Below are positions 13,882 through 22,240 of a stretch of DNA of 33,703 nucleotides, in pieces. Numbering within the stretch: the stretch's first letter is position 1; each line of letters opens with the position of its first letter. The notes beneath the pieces are model-generated. The model had not been told where the DNA came from and did not search any database. It was given only the letters and a program-made list of their open reading frames with translations. The DNA comes from Syntrophobacter sp. SbD1. Lineage in GTDB: Bacteria > Desulfobacterota > Syntrophobacteria > Syntrophobacterales > Syntrophobacteraceae. The translations under genes were made by a program, and so were the position numbers. The stretch spans positions 2,734-36,436 of the forward strand of contig OMOE01000067.1 in NCBI GenBank assembly GCA_900290365.1. Direction: 5' to 3'.

Positions 13882-16039
13882 TTCGCATCCTTTCAGCCAC
13901 AATCTCGGCAATATGTTTGACCTTGATCCTGCCACCCCTTTTTTCCATTCCTCCCCTGAGCTGCAAGACGCAACCCGGACAATCGGTCACAAGCATCTCC
14001 ACCCCGGCAGCTTCAACACGGTCCAGTTTTCTCTTCAGCAGTTCGGCCGATATCTCAGGGAAATCTATCGAAAAAGAACCTCCAAATCCGCAGCAGACAT
14101 CCTCATCCTTTGTCGCAACATATTCGAGCCCGGCCGCAGAGAGAAGTTCACGCGGCTCTTTTGTCACCCGCTGACCACGGCACAGGTGACAAGGAGAGTG
14201 ATAGGCCGCCTTGCACCCGGCGCCGGCAAAAAAATCTCCGGGACTAATTTTGAGCACTTTTATCATAAATGAGCTGAAATCGATCACCTTGTCCTTCAGT
14301 TGGCTTGCTTTAACGGCAAGTGCAGGCTCTGCGCTCAGCAGTTTAACGTAGTTTTCTTTCAAATGCGAACCACAGGAGGCGCACATCGTAAGTATATAAT
14401 CATATTCGGCCGGGTCCATGGCCGTAATGTTCTGGACCGCAATGTCTCTTGCAGTCTCTTTTTCGCCCGTCATCTGGGCGGGAAGCCCGCAGCAGGTTTG
14501 ATCCATGGGATAATCGACCTGCACGTCATGGTCCGCGCAGATTTTCAAAAGCGCCCTTCCCTGTTCCGGATAGACGAAATCAACGAGACAGCCGCCAAAG
14601 AATGCCACGCGAAAGCGAGGGTTTTTAACTCGCGGGTTGATGCGCTCCCACATGTCTCTTAGGGGGACCCTGGCTATTGCGGGCAATCTGCGGAAATTGT
14701 GTTCTTCAGAGAAAAGAAACGGCAGATGCCGCAGATACTCTCCTTCGCTAAAAGGTTTTTGTGCAAAAGAGGCCCTTCGGAGCAAGAAGTGAAACAGGCG
14801 CCGGTTTTGGAGGACATTTTTAAGCAGCACGTTTTTAGGCGGTCTTTTTCCTTCCACCTTAAGGACCGTACGATGCACCTCTTTTATAAGGTGAGGTAGG
14901 TCAATTGCGGCAGGACACACTGACTTGCAAGCCTGGCAGTTCAGGCAGTTCTTTACGATGGTCCGGGCGTTGCGCCTTCCGTGATAAAAATATGTCAGAA
15001 TCAGTCCGATGGCGCCGATGTAAACATGGCCGTAGTTATGGCCTCCGACAAGTTTATAGATTGGACACACATTTGCGCATGCGCCGCAGCGAATACATCT
15101 TAGCGCGGAGGACAAAACGGGGTCCTTAGCCAGGGCGAGCCTGCCATTGTCGAGAAATACGATGTGCATCCGCTTCCTGGAATCGGGCGACGACTTGCAC
15201 TCAGTCGGTCCGGTTATCCAGGTGACGTATGTGGATATAAGTTGGCCGGTGGCATTGCGAGGCAGGGCAGTCAGGATGCGCAGCGCCGATTTGAGATCGG
15301 GGACGAGTTTGTCCACTCCCACCAGGGCGACGTGAACACGCGGCAGTGTTGTCACCAACCTGCCATTGCCTTCGTTTGTGACCAGCCCGATGGTGCCGCT
15401 TTCGGCGATGGCGAAATTCGCCCCGCTTATTCCCATGTCTGCTTCGACGAATTTGCGGCGGAGCTCTCTTCGAGCCAATTTGACCATACCCGTAATGTCG
15501 TCGGGGTCCAGCGACTCTCCGGTAACTTTATTAAAGAGTTCGGCAACTTCCCTGCGAGACAGGTGAATGGCTGGCATAACCATGTGAGAGGGTCCCTCGC
15601 CCCGGAGCTGAATAATCCATTCACCCAGATCGGTTTCGGTCACTTCATAGCCTGCCCGCTCCAGGAAATCATTGAGGAAGGTCTCTTCGGCAGTCATCGA
15701 CTTGCCCTTGACTATCCGCTTCACCCCATTTTCTTCCGCTATGGCCGCAATGATCGAATTCGCCTCAAAGGCCGTGCGCGCCAAATGCACTACGGCCCCG
15801 GCCTCCTGCGCGCGCGCGGTAAACTCTTCGAGCAACTCCTCGATTTTTGAAATAGATTCGTCTTTGGCTCTGGCTATCTCGGATGCCAGTGCATCGAAGT
15901 CGATTCCAGCGAAAGCGTTTGCCCTCGAGGCAGGGTAAGCGGAGGCAAACGAGTCCAGGGTCGCGCTGAGAAAGCTGTTCCCAAGCGCCCTTTTCAAATC
16001 TTTTTTATATTCTTTGAGGTTATGCGGGGTCTTTATCAT
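13853..16039 (-). CDS. Fused LutB-LutA iron-sulfur protein of L-lactate oxidation
   Basis: 728 residues. Residues 1-300 form the LUD-domain part of LutB/LldF ('SGANFAIAESGTIGLVTNEG'). Two 4Fe-4S motifs follow: 'CIRCGACANVCP' (Cys315-) and 'CLNCQACKSVCP' (Cys365-). Residues about 470-728 are a LutA/LldE-type CCG domain pair, with 'CCGLP' (516), 'MCASCGSHL', 'YHSPCHLCRGQ' (about 613) and 'CCGFGGSFS' (649). LutA, LutB and LutC together oxidise L-lactate to pyruvate in the cytoplasm. The LutB-LutA fusion is known from Desulfovibrio. ATG 16039 overlaps the lutC stop (ATGA), and DUF2284 overlaps its 3' end. The electron acceptor is not encoded here. Confidence 0.93.
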   Translation of the reverse strand: MIKTPHNLKEYKKDLKRALGNSFLSATLDSFASAYPASRANAFAGIDFDALASEIARAKDESISKIEELLEEFTARAQEAGAVVHLARTAFEANSIIAAIAEENGVKRIVKGKSMTAEETFLNDFLERAGYEVTETDLGEWIIQLRGEGPSHMVMPAIHLSRREVAELFNKVTGESLDPDDITGMVKLARRELRRKFVEADMGISGANFAIAESGTIGLVTNEGNGRLVTTLPRVHVALVGVDKLVPDLKSALRILTALPRNATGQLISTYVTWITGPTECKSSPDSRKRMHIVFLDNGRLALAKDPVLSSALRCIRCGACANVCPIYKLVGGHNYGHVYIGAIGLILTYFYHGRRNARTIVKNCLNCQACKSVCPAAIDLPHLIKEVHRTVLKVEGKRPPKNVLLKNVLQNRRLFHFLLRRASFAQKPFSEGEYLRHLPFLFSEEHNFRRLPAIARVPLRDMWERINPRVKNPRFRVAFFGGCLVDFVYPEQGRALLKICADHDVQVDYPMDQTCCGLPAQMTGEKETARDIAVQNITAMDPAEYDYILTMCASCGSHLKENYVKLLSAEPALAVKASQLKDKVIDFSSFMIKVLKISPGDFFAGAGCKAAYHSPCHLCRGQRVTKEPRELLSAAGLEYVATKDEDVCCGFGGSFSIDFPEISAELLKRKLDRVEAAGVEMLVTDCPGCVLQLRGGMEKRGGRIKVKHIAEIVAERMRNDDDKKNQG

Positions 16040-16593
16040 AGCCCATCCTCCTCCAGAATCAGCACATGCAGCTCCTGAGGCCCATGCACTCCTATGGTCA
16101 TCACTCTTTCGATATCGGCGGTCCGGCTGGCGCCGCTGATAAAAGCAAGATAGCATGGAGCGGTTTTCATCATCGCGGCAAGTTCCACTTCGAGAGCGGC
16201 GGTATCCGCCTCGATCCGGTATTTGGGCAACATTGCAATGTGCGTTTCGCTCAACATAGTGGCTATCCTAAGATCCTCGGACTCGCAATTGACGACCAGA
16301 GTGCCGGTTTGGGCGATACCCCAGTCAGCCATCGTGAGACCCGTGCCGATCATGCCGATCTGTTCTCTCAAATTTCGGGTCAGAAGCATCAGGTTATTCT
16401 TTTGACATATCGACTCAAGCAAAACGAGATTTTCCCCGCGTATTGCCGGAGCGGCAATGTTCTTGCCGCCTTGCTTCAGGGTGAGGTCCACCGCATAGTC
16501 GAACGCTGCCGCCAGTCCGCTGACCACAGTGACGGTAGTCTGGACCGACCTGGCCCGTTCGATAAATTTTGCCACATTTTCCGGCTGGCCCAT
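16036..16593 (-). CDS. lutC: LutC/LldG LUD-domain subunit of L-lactate oxidation
   Basis: A 185-residue LUD-domain protein, the small partner of LutA/LutB. The family blocks are 'MLLTRNLREQIGMIGTGLTMADWGIAQTGTLVV' (the GIAxTGT core), 'ATMLSETHIAMLPKYRI', 'LAFISGASRTADIERVMTIGVHGPQELHVLILE'. This last block, SGxSRTADIE...GVHGP, is the hallmark of LutC/YkgG; in the neighbouring fused LutB the equivalent is altered. The gene starts 12 nt downstream of the permease stop, and its TGA overlaps the ATG of the LutB-LutA fusion, giving the order lctP-lutC-lutBA-DUF2284. Length is normal. Confidence 0.92.
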   Translation of the reverse strand: MGQPENVAKFIERARSVQTTVTVVSGLAAAFDYAVDLTLKQGGKNIAAPAIRGENLVLLESICQKNNLMLLTRNLREQIGMIGTGLTMADWGIAQTGTLVVNCESEDLRIATMLSETHIAMLPKYRIEADTAALEVELAAMMKTAPCYLAFISGASRTADIERVMTIGVHGPQELHVLILEEDGL

Positions 16594-16605
16594 CGTTAAT
16601 CCTCC

Positions 16606-18384
16606 TCAATGCGTGGGAGCAGTTGCGGTTTCTTCGCCCCTGCCCACGGCACGCGCCAGGAAAGTGATCGCCAGGACTATAACCAGTGCGACAGCCAGGT
16701 ATGTCCCTCCGATCGAAAGATCCGGCTGCGCCGCTGCGGCAGCATTCCCTGCCGCAGCCGTCGCCGTCGAGTATACCGGGATAATCCACTTGAACACATA
16801 AGCCTGCATGTAGGCCATTACGGCAATGATGGTGGTCAAAATTAAAGAATGCTTCAGAGTGAACCTGAAGATATCACCTTCCCGCCCGATAAGATTAGTG
16901 GAGGCCGTAGCAACGGCTATGGACTGGGGCGAAATCATCTTGCCGCACACCCCTCCCGCTGTGTTGGCCGCCACGGTTACTACTGGGTCAACCCCGATCT
17001 TCGCAGCGGTTACCGCCTGGAGTTTGCCGAAAAGCGCGTTGGTGGAGGTATCGGACCCGGTCATGAAGACCCCAAGCCAGCCGAGGAACGCGGCAAAAAA
17101 CGGGAAGAGTTTGCCCGTTGCTGCAAAAGCAAGGCTCAGTGAAATTGCCATTCCGGAGAAGTTCCAAATATAGGCGAAACCGAGAACGGTGGAGATGGTG
17201 ACAACAGCCCAACGAAGAGTCTTAACAGTGCTAGCGGCGACCTGTGCGGCAGTTTGGAGGGACGCGCCCATTACAGGAATGGAAAAAATGCCGGCAAGAA
17301 GGATGGCAGTGCCGGCTGCGCTCATCAGATTGAAAATGTAGATGGCCGGCATTGGCTTTCCGTCCCGGACGATCATGTTGTGCAGACCGGGGATCGCAAG
17401 TTTGAATAAAGTGTAGTGATCCAGAAACTCCTTTACTGATTTGATTCCCCAGGCTGCAACAAAAATTGAGAGCAGCAGGAAGGGCGCCCACGCCCTGAAT
17501 ACTTGTCCCCCGCTATACAGCAGCTTTTCCCGGCCAACCGATGCCGGCTCGTGCTCAAATCTCCAACTCTGTTTTGGATGCCAGATTCTGAGAAAAAATA
17601 CCGTACACGTTATGGAGACGATCGATGCCAGAATATCGGGAAGCATTGGCCCGAGATAGTTTGAGGTCAGAAACTGGGTAATGGCGAAGGAGCCACCGCA
17701 AACAAGGGCGGCCGGCCAAACTTCGAAGCCCTTTTTCCAACCGCTTATGACAATGACCAAATAGAGCGGGATAAGCACGCTAAGGAAGGGCAGCGTCCGG
17801 CCCACCATCTTGCTGATGGCCATCGTATCGACTCCGGAAACCTGACCGGCCACGATGATCGGAATTCCGATAGCCCCGAATGCTACAGGGGCTGTATTTG
17901 CCAGCAGGCAAACGCCGGCCGCATAAAGCGGCACGAATCCAAGGCCTGCGAGCATTGCAGCCGTGATTGCCACCGGCGTTCCGAACCCGGCCGCTCCTTC
18001 CAGAAATGCGCCGAATGAAAAGGCGATAAGAAGAGCCTGCATACGCCTGTCATCGGATATGGAGGCAAGGGAGTTCTTTATGATTTCAAACTGGCCCGTC
18101 CGTACGGATAGATTATAGATGAAAACCGCTGTGAGCACAATCCAGGCGACCGGCCACAGACCGAACAGCATCCCGTCAAAGGTTGCAAGCAATGCATATT
18201 TTGCCGGCATCCCATAGCCCGCAATTGCAATGGCCAGGGCAAAGCCAACGGCGCTTATAGCCGCCCAGTGGCCTTTCATCCGCTTTACCGCGAGCGCCCA
18301 GAAGAGGTAGAAGATGGGCAGGGCAGCCAACAGGGCGGAGAGGGGGAGACTATTCAGGGGATCTGTGATAATCGTCCAGGTCAT
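16606..18384 (-). CDS. lctP: L-lactate permease (LctP family)
   Basis: A 592-residue polytopic inner-membrane transporter of the lactate permease family (TC 2.A.14), which imports lactate with protons. Twelve or more hydrophobic helices are evident. Family blocks include 'AFSFGAFLEGAAGFGTPVAITAAML', 'LLANTAPVAFGAIGIPI', 'FLGWLGVFMTGSDTSTNALFGKLQ' and 'AANTAGGVCGKMISPQSIAVA'. I take ATG 18384 because AAAGGAG lies 9 nt before it; the open frame extends to 18498 but that part overlaps the promoter and operator. First gene of the leftward lactate operon, transcribed from the divergent regulatory region. Confidence 0.94.
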   Translation of the reverse strand: MTWTIITDPLNSLPLSALLAALPIFYLFWALAVKRMKGHWAAISAVGFALAIAIAGYGMPAKYALLATFDGMLFGLWPVAWIVLTAVFIYNLSVRTGQFEIIKNSLASISDDRRMQALLIAFSFGAFLEGAAGFGTPVAITAAMLAGLGFVPLYAAGVCLLANTAPVAFGAIGIPIIVAGQVSGVDTMAISKMVGRTLPFLSVLIPLYLVIVISGWKKGFEVWPAALVCGGSFAITQFLTSNYLGPMLPDILASIVSITCTVFFLRIWHPKQSWRFEHEPASVGREKLLYSGGQVFRAWAPFLLLSIFVAAWGIKSVKEFLDHYTLFKLAIPGLHNMIVRDGKPMPAIYIFNLMSAAGTAILLAGIFSIPVMGASLQTAAQVAASTVKTLRWAVVTISTVLGFAYIWNFSGMAISLSLAFAATGKLFPFFAAFLGWLGVFMTGSDTSTNALFGKLQAVTAAKIGVDPVVTVAANTAGGVCGKMISPQSIAVATASTNLIGREGDIFRFTLKHSLILTTIIAVMAYMQAYVFKWIIPVYSTATAAAGNAAAAAQPDLSIGGTYLAVALVIVLAITFLARAVGRGEETATAPTH

Positions 18385-18461
18385 GGTACTTATCTCCTTT
18401 GCAGTTGCATTGATTTTTGACACATTTGAGAAAAACTCCGGCTTGAACGGCTGGGAAAATA

Positions 18462-18478
18462 AATTGGTAAGACCATAG
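18462..18478. promoter_or_regulatory. FadR/LldR-type operator 1 (leftward arm)
   Basis: AATTGGTAAGACCATAG contains TGGT-AAG-ACCA, an exact fit to the TNGTNNNACNA consensus established for the FadR subfamily of GntR regulators (FadR, PdhR, LldR). It lies about 10 nt downstream of the candidate lctP -10 element, where a bound repressor would block transcription. The likely binder is the FadR-type regulator at 21453. Confidence 0.72.
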
Positions 18479-18488
18479 TACACGCAGC

Positions 18489-18518
18489 TATTTATCAAAG
18501 CAGAAACGGGGATGTCAA
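18489..18518 (-). promoter_or_regulatory. Candidate lctP operon promoter
   Basis: On the minus strand TTGACA (18518-18513) and TAAATA (18494-18489) are spaced by 18 nt. Transcription would start near 18482, at the edge of operator 1, and run into lctP. Confidence 0.55.
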
Positions 18519-18552
18519 GAAAAAAAGGAAGCAGACATTACCAATTTTAGAC

Positions 18553-18581
18553 TTGACACTAACCGGTTAAAATCCTTAAAA
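18553..18581 (+). promoter_or_regulatory. Candidate glcDF-lldR operon promoter
   Basis: TTGACA at 18553-18558 and TTAAAA at 18576-18581 are separated by 17 nt, pointing toward glcD. The spacer contains the palindrome TAACCGGTTA. The leader to the glcD start would be about 165 nt and includes operator 2. Confidence 0.5.
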
Positions 18582-18653
18582 TCATCATTCAGTCTTCAGT
18601 GGTCAGTCCTCAGAAAAGATCGAAAGTAAGTGGTGAGCGGACAGGTGATCGAG

Positions 18654-18670
18654 AATTGGTAAAACCATAT
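18654..18670. promoter_or_regulatory. FadR/LldR-type operator 2 (rightward arm)
   Basis: GAATTGGTAAAACCATAT contains TGGT-AAA-ACCA, a second exact fit to TNGTNNNACNA. A TATAAA at 18668-18673 directly abuts it, so it may overlap a second, weaker rightward promoter. The distance to operator 1 is 192 bp. Confidence 0.72.
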
Positions 18671-18755
18671 AAATGCAGCCTTCAGTGGCCAGACGATCCT
18701 TTGCTGTTCTTCCTGACGACTGACGACAGGCCACTGCTTTATTACGGGGGCGGAG

Positions 18756-20156
18756 ATGAGTACAAGAAACGGTCTGCTGAAAGAATTTGAAAGGGTTTTG
18801 GGCAGGGACAATGTATTTTACGAGGAAACCGACCTCCACGCATACTCTTACGATGCCGCGGTTGTCGAATCCTGTCCGCCATGGCTCGTCGTTCGGCCCC
18901 AATCGAGCGAAGCGCTCGGAAAAGCGGTCCACCTCTGCAATGAAAACTCTGTGCCCCTCACGGTGAGGGGAGCGGGGACCAACCTGAGTGGAGGCACGAT
19001 CCCGAAGCCCGGGGGAATCGTGATCCTGACCAACGCATTGGACAAAATTCTGGAAATAAATGAAGAGGACCTCTACGCGGTTGTCCAGCCAGGGGTTATT
19101 ACGGCGAAATTCGCTGCAGCGGTTGAAGCGGCAGGTCTTTTTTATCCTCCCGATCCTGGCAGTCAGGCGGTATCGACACTTGGGGGAAATGTGGCGGAAA
19201 ATGCCGGCGGGTTGCGCGGGCTCCGCTATGGGGTGACGCGCGATTACGTGATGGGACTGGAGTTCTTCGACTCGAACGGGGAGTTGGTCAAAGCGGGTGC
19301 TCGTACGGTCAAATGCGTAACCGGCTACAACCTGGGAGGTCTGCTTGTCGGCTCTGAAGGAACACTGGGGGTGTTCAGCCGGATTATTCTCAAGCTTATA
19401 CCCATGCCGGTAGCCAAAAAGGCGATGATGGCGGTTTTTCCGGAGGTATCCATGGCATCCGAGACGGTTTCGGCGATAATTTCCAACAAGATCGTCCCAG
19501 TTACACTCGAATTCATGGATAACTTTACGATCCGGGCGGTTGAGGAGTTCAGCAGAGCGGGGCTGCCGGTGGAAGCTGCCGCGATGCTGCTCATCGAAGT
19601 TGATGGACATCCCGCCCAGGTCGAAGAGGATGCGGCAAAGGTGGAGTCCATTTGCCGCCGGATGGGCGCCACGCGAATTCATGCCGCACAGGATGCAAGG
19701 GAGCGGGACAAAGTCTGGGAAGCGCGGCGCTCGGCGCTCTCGGCCCTTTCCCGGCTCAGACCGACTACTGTGCTCGAAGATGCGACTGTTCCCCGCAGCA
19801 AGGTTCCCGCAATGATCCGTTGCATTGAGGAAATCGCCCGGAAATTTGATCTGTCGATCGGGACTTTCGGCCATGCCGGGGACGGAAATCTTCATCCCAC
19901 GATTCTGACCGACCGCCGCGACACAGGCGAGTGGCTGAGGGTGGAAAAGGCCATAGACGAAATTTTTGAAAAAGCGCTCGAACTTGGCGGCACCCTTTCG
20001 GGGGAGCATGGGATCGGAACTTCAAAATCAAAATACCTGGAAAAAGAAACGGGGCGAGCTGCCATTGTCTATTCGCGCCGTATAAAAGCCGCATTGGATC
20101 CCAAAAATATCCTGAACCCGGGCAAGATCATTGGAGAACGGGTATGCACGATATGA
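18756..20156 (+). CDS. FAD-linked GlcD-type D-lactate/glycolate dehydrogenase subunit
   Basis: A 466-residue FAD enzyme of the GlcD/D-lactate dehydrogenase family. The PCMH FAD-binding domain occupies about residues 40-217 ('VPLTVRGAGTNLSGG', 'DPGSQAVSTLGGNVAENAGG', 'VGSEGTLGVFSRIILKL'), and the C-terminal FAD-oxidase domain is at about 220-460 with the active-site blocks 'GTFGHAGDGNLHPTI' and 'GTLSGEHGIGTSKSKYL'. It oxidises a 2-hydroxy acid and passes electrons to the adjacent Fe-S subunit. The start at 18756 has GGGGG about 5 nt upstream. The downstream Fe-S gene overlaps it by 13 nt. The position beside lctP favours lactate over glycolate. Confidence 0.92.
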   Translation: MSTRNGLLKEFERVLGRDNVFYEETDLHAYSYDAAVVESCPPWLVVRPQSSEALGKAVHLCNENSVPLTVRGAGTNLSGGTIPKPGGIVILTNALDKILEINEEDLYAVVQPGVITAKFAAAVEAAGLFYPPDPGSQAVSTLGGNVAENAGGLRGLRYGVTRDYVMGLEFFDSNGELVKAGARTVKCVTGYNLGGLLVGSEGTLGVFSRIILKLIPMPVAKKAMMAVFPEVSMASETVSAIISNKIVPVTLEFMDNFTIRAVEEFSRAGLPVEAAAMLLIEVDGHPAQVEEDAAKVESICRRMGATRIHAAQDARERDKVWEARRSALSALSRLRPTTVLEDATVPRSKVPAMIRCIEEIARKFDLSIGTFGHAGDGNLHPTILTDRRDTGEWLRVEKAIDEIFEKALELGGTLSGEHGIGTSKSKYLEKETGRAAIVYSRRIKAALDPKNILNPGKIIGERVCTI

Positions 20157-21469
20157 AGAAGCTGGCGGCGCTGGTCAAAGAACTCGAAGAGCAGCTTGTT
20201 GTCTGCATGCGGTGCGGCATGTGCCAGGCGGTTTGCCCCGTTTATACCGAAACCGGCCGTGAAGCTGATGTGGCCCGCGGAAAGCTTGCGTTGCTCGATG
20301 GTCTGATTCAGCAGATATTCAAAGAACCGGGGGGCGTTCACGAGCGGCTGATGCGCTGTTTACTGTGCGGCTCATGTGCGGCCAACTGCCCAAGCGGCGT
20401 TAAAGTGCTTGATATTTTTCTCAAGGCCCGCGCCATCCTGGTTGGCTACACTGGACTGCACCCGGCTAACAAAATTATTTTTCGCGGCATGCTCTCTCAC
20501 CCGAGGGTTTTCAACAGCTTGGTCAGGGCCGCCGGCATGTTCCAGGGGGTCTTCCTGAAGTCCGCAGACGAATTTCTAGGCACATCATGCGGACGTTTTT
20601 CTTTTCCGTTGGCGCATCGACACTTAAAGGCCTTCGCCCCAGCCTCCTTTAACACTACCATAGGCCGGCTCAATATTAACGGGGGTTCGGGGTTGAAGGC
20701 AGGTTTCTTCGTGGGTTGCCTGATCGACAAGATATACCCCAATATCGGCCATGCGGTACTGAGCTCACTAAAGGCCAACGGAGTCGGCGTATTTGTGCCG
20801 GACGAGCAAGGCTGTTGCGGCATACCTGCCCTATCCTCGGGGGACCTGTTGGCCTTTGGGAAAATGGTGCGATACAATCTCGACCTATTCTCAGCCGGCG
20901 ACTTCGACTTCCTTGTGACTGCATGCGCAACATGTACGTCCACGATAAAGAAGCTCTGGCCCATGTTTGCCGGCGATCTTAGCGAAGCGGAAAAGACCCG
21001 GATTAACGAACTCGCCGAAAAGACGATGGACATCAGCCAGTTTCTTGTAGAGAAGACAGGCCTTGTGACTGCCGCTTCTGATGGAAAAAATTTCGACAGG
21101 GAAAAAGCCCTGATCAGCTACCACGATCCCTGTCATTTGAAAAAATCCCTGGGGATAGAGGCGCAGCCACGGATGCTTCTCGGCGCAAACTCCGGTTATG
21201 TTTTGAAGGAGATGAGCGAAGCGGACCGGTGCTGCGGTTGCGGTGGGAGTTTCAACCTCAAGTATTACGAAATTTCGGCGTCGATTGGTAGGCGCAAGCG
21301 CGACTCGATCTTGCAGTCGGGGTGCTCAACCGTTGCGACGAGTTGTCCGGCATGCATGCTTCAGATAAGCGATATGCTCTCGCAGGCGGGCGAGCACATT
21401 CGAGTAAAACACGCCGTTGAAATTTATGCCGATTCACTGGAAAGAGACCTCGATGTTGACACCCATTAA
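20144..21469 (+). CDS. GlcF-type Fe-S subunit of 2-hydroxy-acid dehydrogenase
   Basis: A 441-residue cytoplasmic or membrane-associated Fe-S protein of the GlcF/CCG family that takes electrons from the FAD subunit. Two 4Fe-4S motifs lie near the N-terminus: 'CMRCGMCQAVCP' (from Cys21) and 'CLLCGSCAANCP' (near residue 72). Two CCG domains follow: 'CCGIPALSSGD' with 'TACATCTSTIK', then 'YHDPCHLKKSLG' and 'CCGCGGSFNLKYYE...ATSCPACMLQI'. It overlaps glcD by 13 nt and the regulator gene overlaps its end by 17 nt, so the three form one tightly coupled operon. Confidence 0.92.
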   Translation: MHDMKKLAALVKELEEQLVVCMRCGMCQAVCPVYTETGREADVARGKLALLDGLIQQIFKEPGGVHERLMRCLLCGSCAANCPSGVKVLDIFLKARAILVGYTGLHPANKIIFRGMLSHPRVFNSLVRAAGMFQGVFLKSADEFLGTSCGRFSFPLAHRHLKAFAPASFNTTIGRLNINGGSGLKAGFFVGCLIDKIYPNIGHAVLSSLKANGVGVFVPDEQGCCGIPALSSGDLLAFGKMVRYNLDLFSAGDFDFLVTACATCTSTIKKLWPMFAGDLSEAEKTRINELAEKTMDISQFLVEKTGLVTAASDGKNFDREKALISYHDPCHLKKSLGIEAQPRMLLGANSGYVLKEMSEADRCCGCGGSFNLKYYEISASIGRRKRDSILQSGCSTVATSCPACMLQISDMLSQAGEHIRVKHAVEIYADSLERDLDVDTH

Positions 21470-22169
21470 ACCAAAGCGCATTTCGGACCTGGTTTTCGAG
21501 CAATTACGCGATCTCATTTTTAAGGGGCGGATAAAACCGGGCGAACAGCTCATGACCGAACGCGAATTGGCCGAGAGTCTTGGGGTCAGCCGGCCAACGG
21601 TAAGAGAGGCCATACACAGGCTGGTCGCCCTCGGGCTGCTCGATCACAGGCAGGGACAGGGCACTTTTGTCGTTTCACCCGCTGCGGAAAAAAACCCGCT
21701 AGGGGTGCCTCACGACCAGGAAGTCAGCTTGACGGACCTGCTGGAAGTCAGGCTCGGCCTCGAATGCAACGCCGTAATGATGGCCGCCCGCAGAGCGACC
21801 GAAGAAGACATACGTGACATAGAAACAAGCCTTCGGGACATGGAGGAGCAGATAGGGGCCGGGGGACTCGGGAGCGACCCGGACGTCAAATTTCACATGG
21901 CCATCGCTTATGCCACAAAGAATATGGTTCAGATACACATAATGAAGGGCTTTTATGATTGGCTCTTTTACGGGATCAAGTCAAACCTTCAGCGCTTATA
22001 TACAGAACCTGCCACCCTCGAAATAATTACCCGGCAGCATAACGATATTCTCAAAGCGCTGCGGAACCGGGACCAGGATGCGGCCTACAGCGCCATGCAC
22101 GAGCACATTACGTTCGTTCTCGATTTCGTGGCGGTCGGACCACCCGCCAAGTTCGCCGCCTGGCGGTAG
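21453..22169 (+). CDS. FadR/LldR-subfamily GntR transcriptional regulator (FCD domain)
   Basis: 238 residues. The N-terminal winged-helix domain (about 8-75) reads 'VFEQLRDLIFKGRIKPGEQL', then 'TERELAESLGVSRPTVREAIHRLVALGLL', a textbook GntR recognition region. The FCD effector domain (about 95-235) has metal-ligand features 'DPDVKFHMAIAYATKN', 'ITRQHNDILKAL' and 'MHEHITFVLDFV'. I take ATG 21453 over 21417; it overlaps glcF by 17 nt. Related proteins (LldR, PdhR) respond to lactate or pyruvate. Two TGGTnnnACCA operators in the lctP-glcD divergent region are its probable targets, giving joint control of both operons and of itself. The stop codon lies inside a GC-rich repeat. Confidence 0.9.
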   Translation: MLTPIKPKRISDLVFEQLRDLIFKGRIKPGEQLMTERELAESLGVSRPTVREAIHRLVALGLLDHRQGQGTFVVSPAAEKNPLGVPHDQEVSLTDLLEVRLGLECNAVMMAARRATEEDIRDIETSLRDMEEQIGAGGLGSDPDVKFHMAIAYATKNMVQIHIMKGFYDWLFYGIKSNLQRLYTEPATLEIITRQHNDILKALRNRDQDAAYSAMHEHITFVLDFVAVGPPAKFAAWR

Positions 22170-22212
22170 GACCGCTGGCAGGGTTGCCGCTGCCTCCGGC
22201 GGCGGCAAGAAC
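22162..22212 (-). repeat. Inverted GC-rich REP-like repeat overlapping the regulator stop codon
   Basis: GGCGGTAGGACCGCTGGCAG, then GGTTGCCGCTGCC, then TCCGGCGGCGGCAAGAA, is the reverse complement of the family consensus. Its first bases supply the last codons and TAG of the FadR-type regulator, and it lies between that gene and the convergent msrAB gene. Confidence 0.75.
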
Positions 22213-22240
22213 AATACAATCTGACCGCCGGCCACCGATC

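Noticed and set aside
18603..20009. Long minus-strand frame of 468 codons opposite glcD
   Set aside because: It is the antisense shadow of a well-conserved FAD dehydrogenase; its residues are rich in Arg, His, Pro and Ser without any domain.
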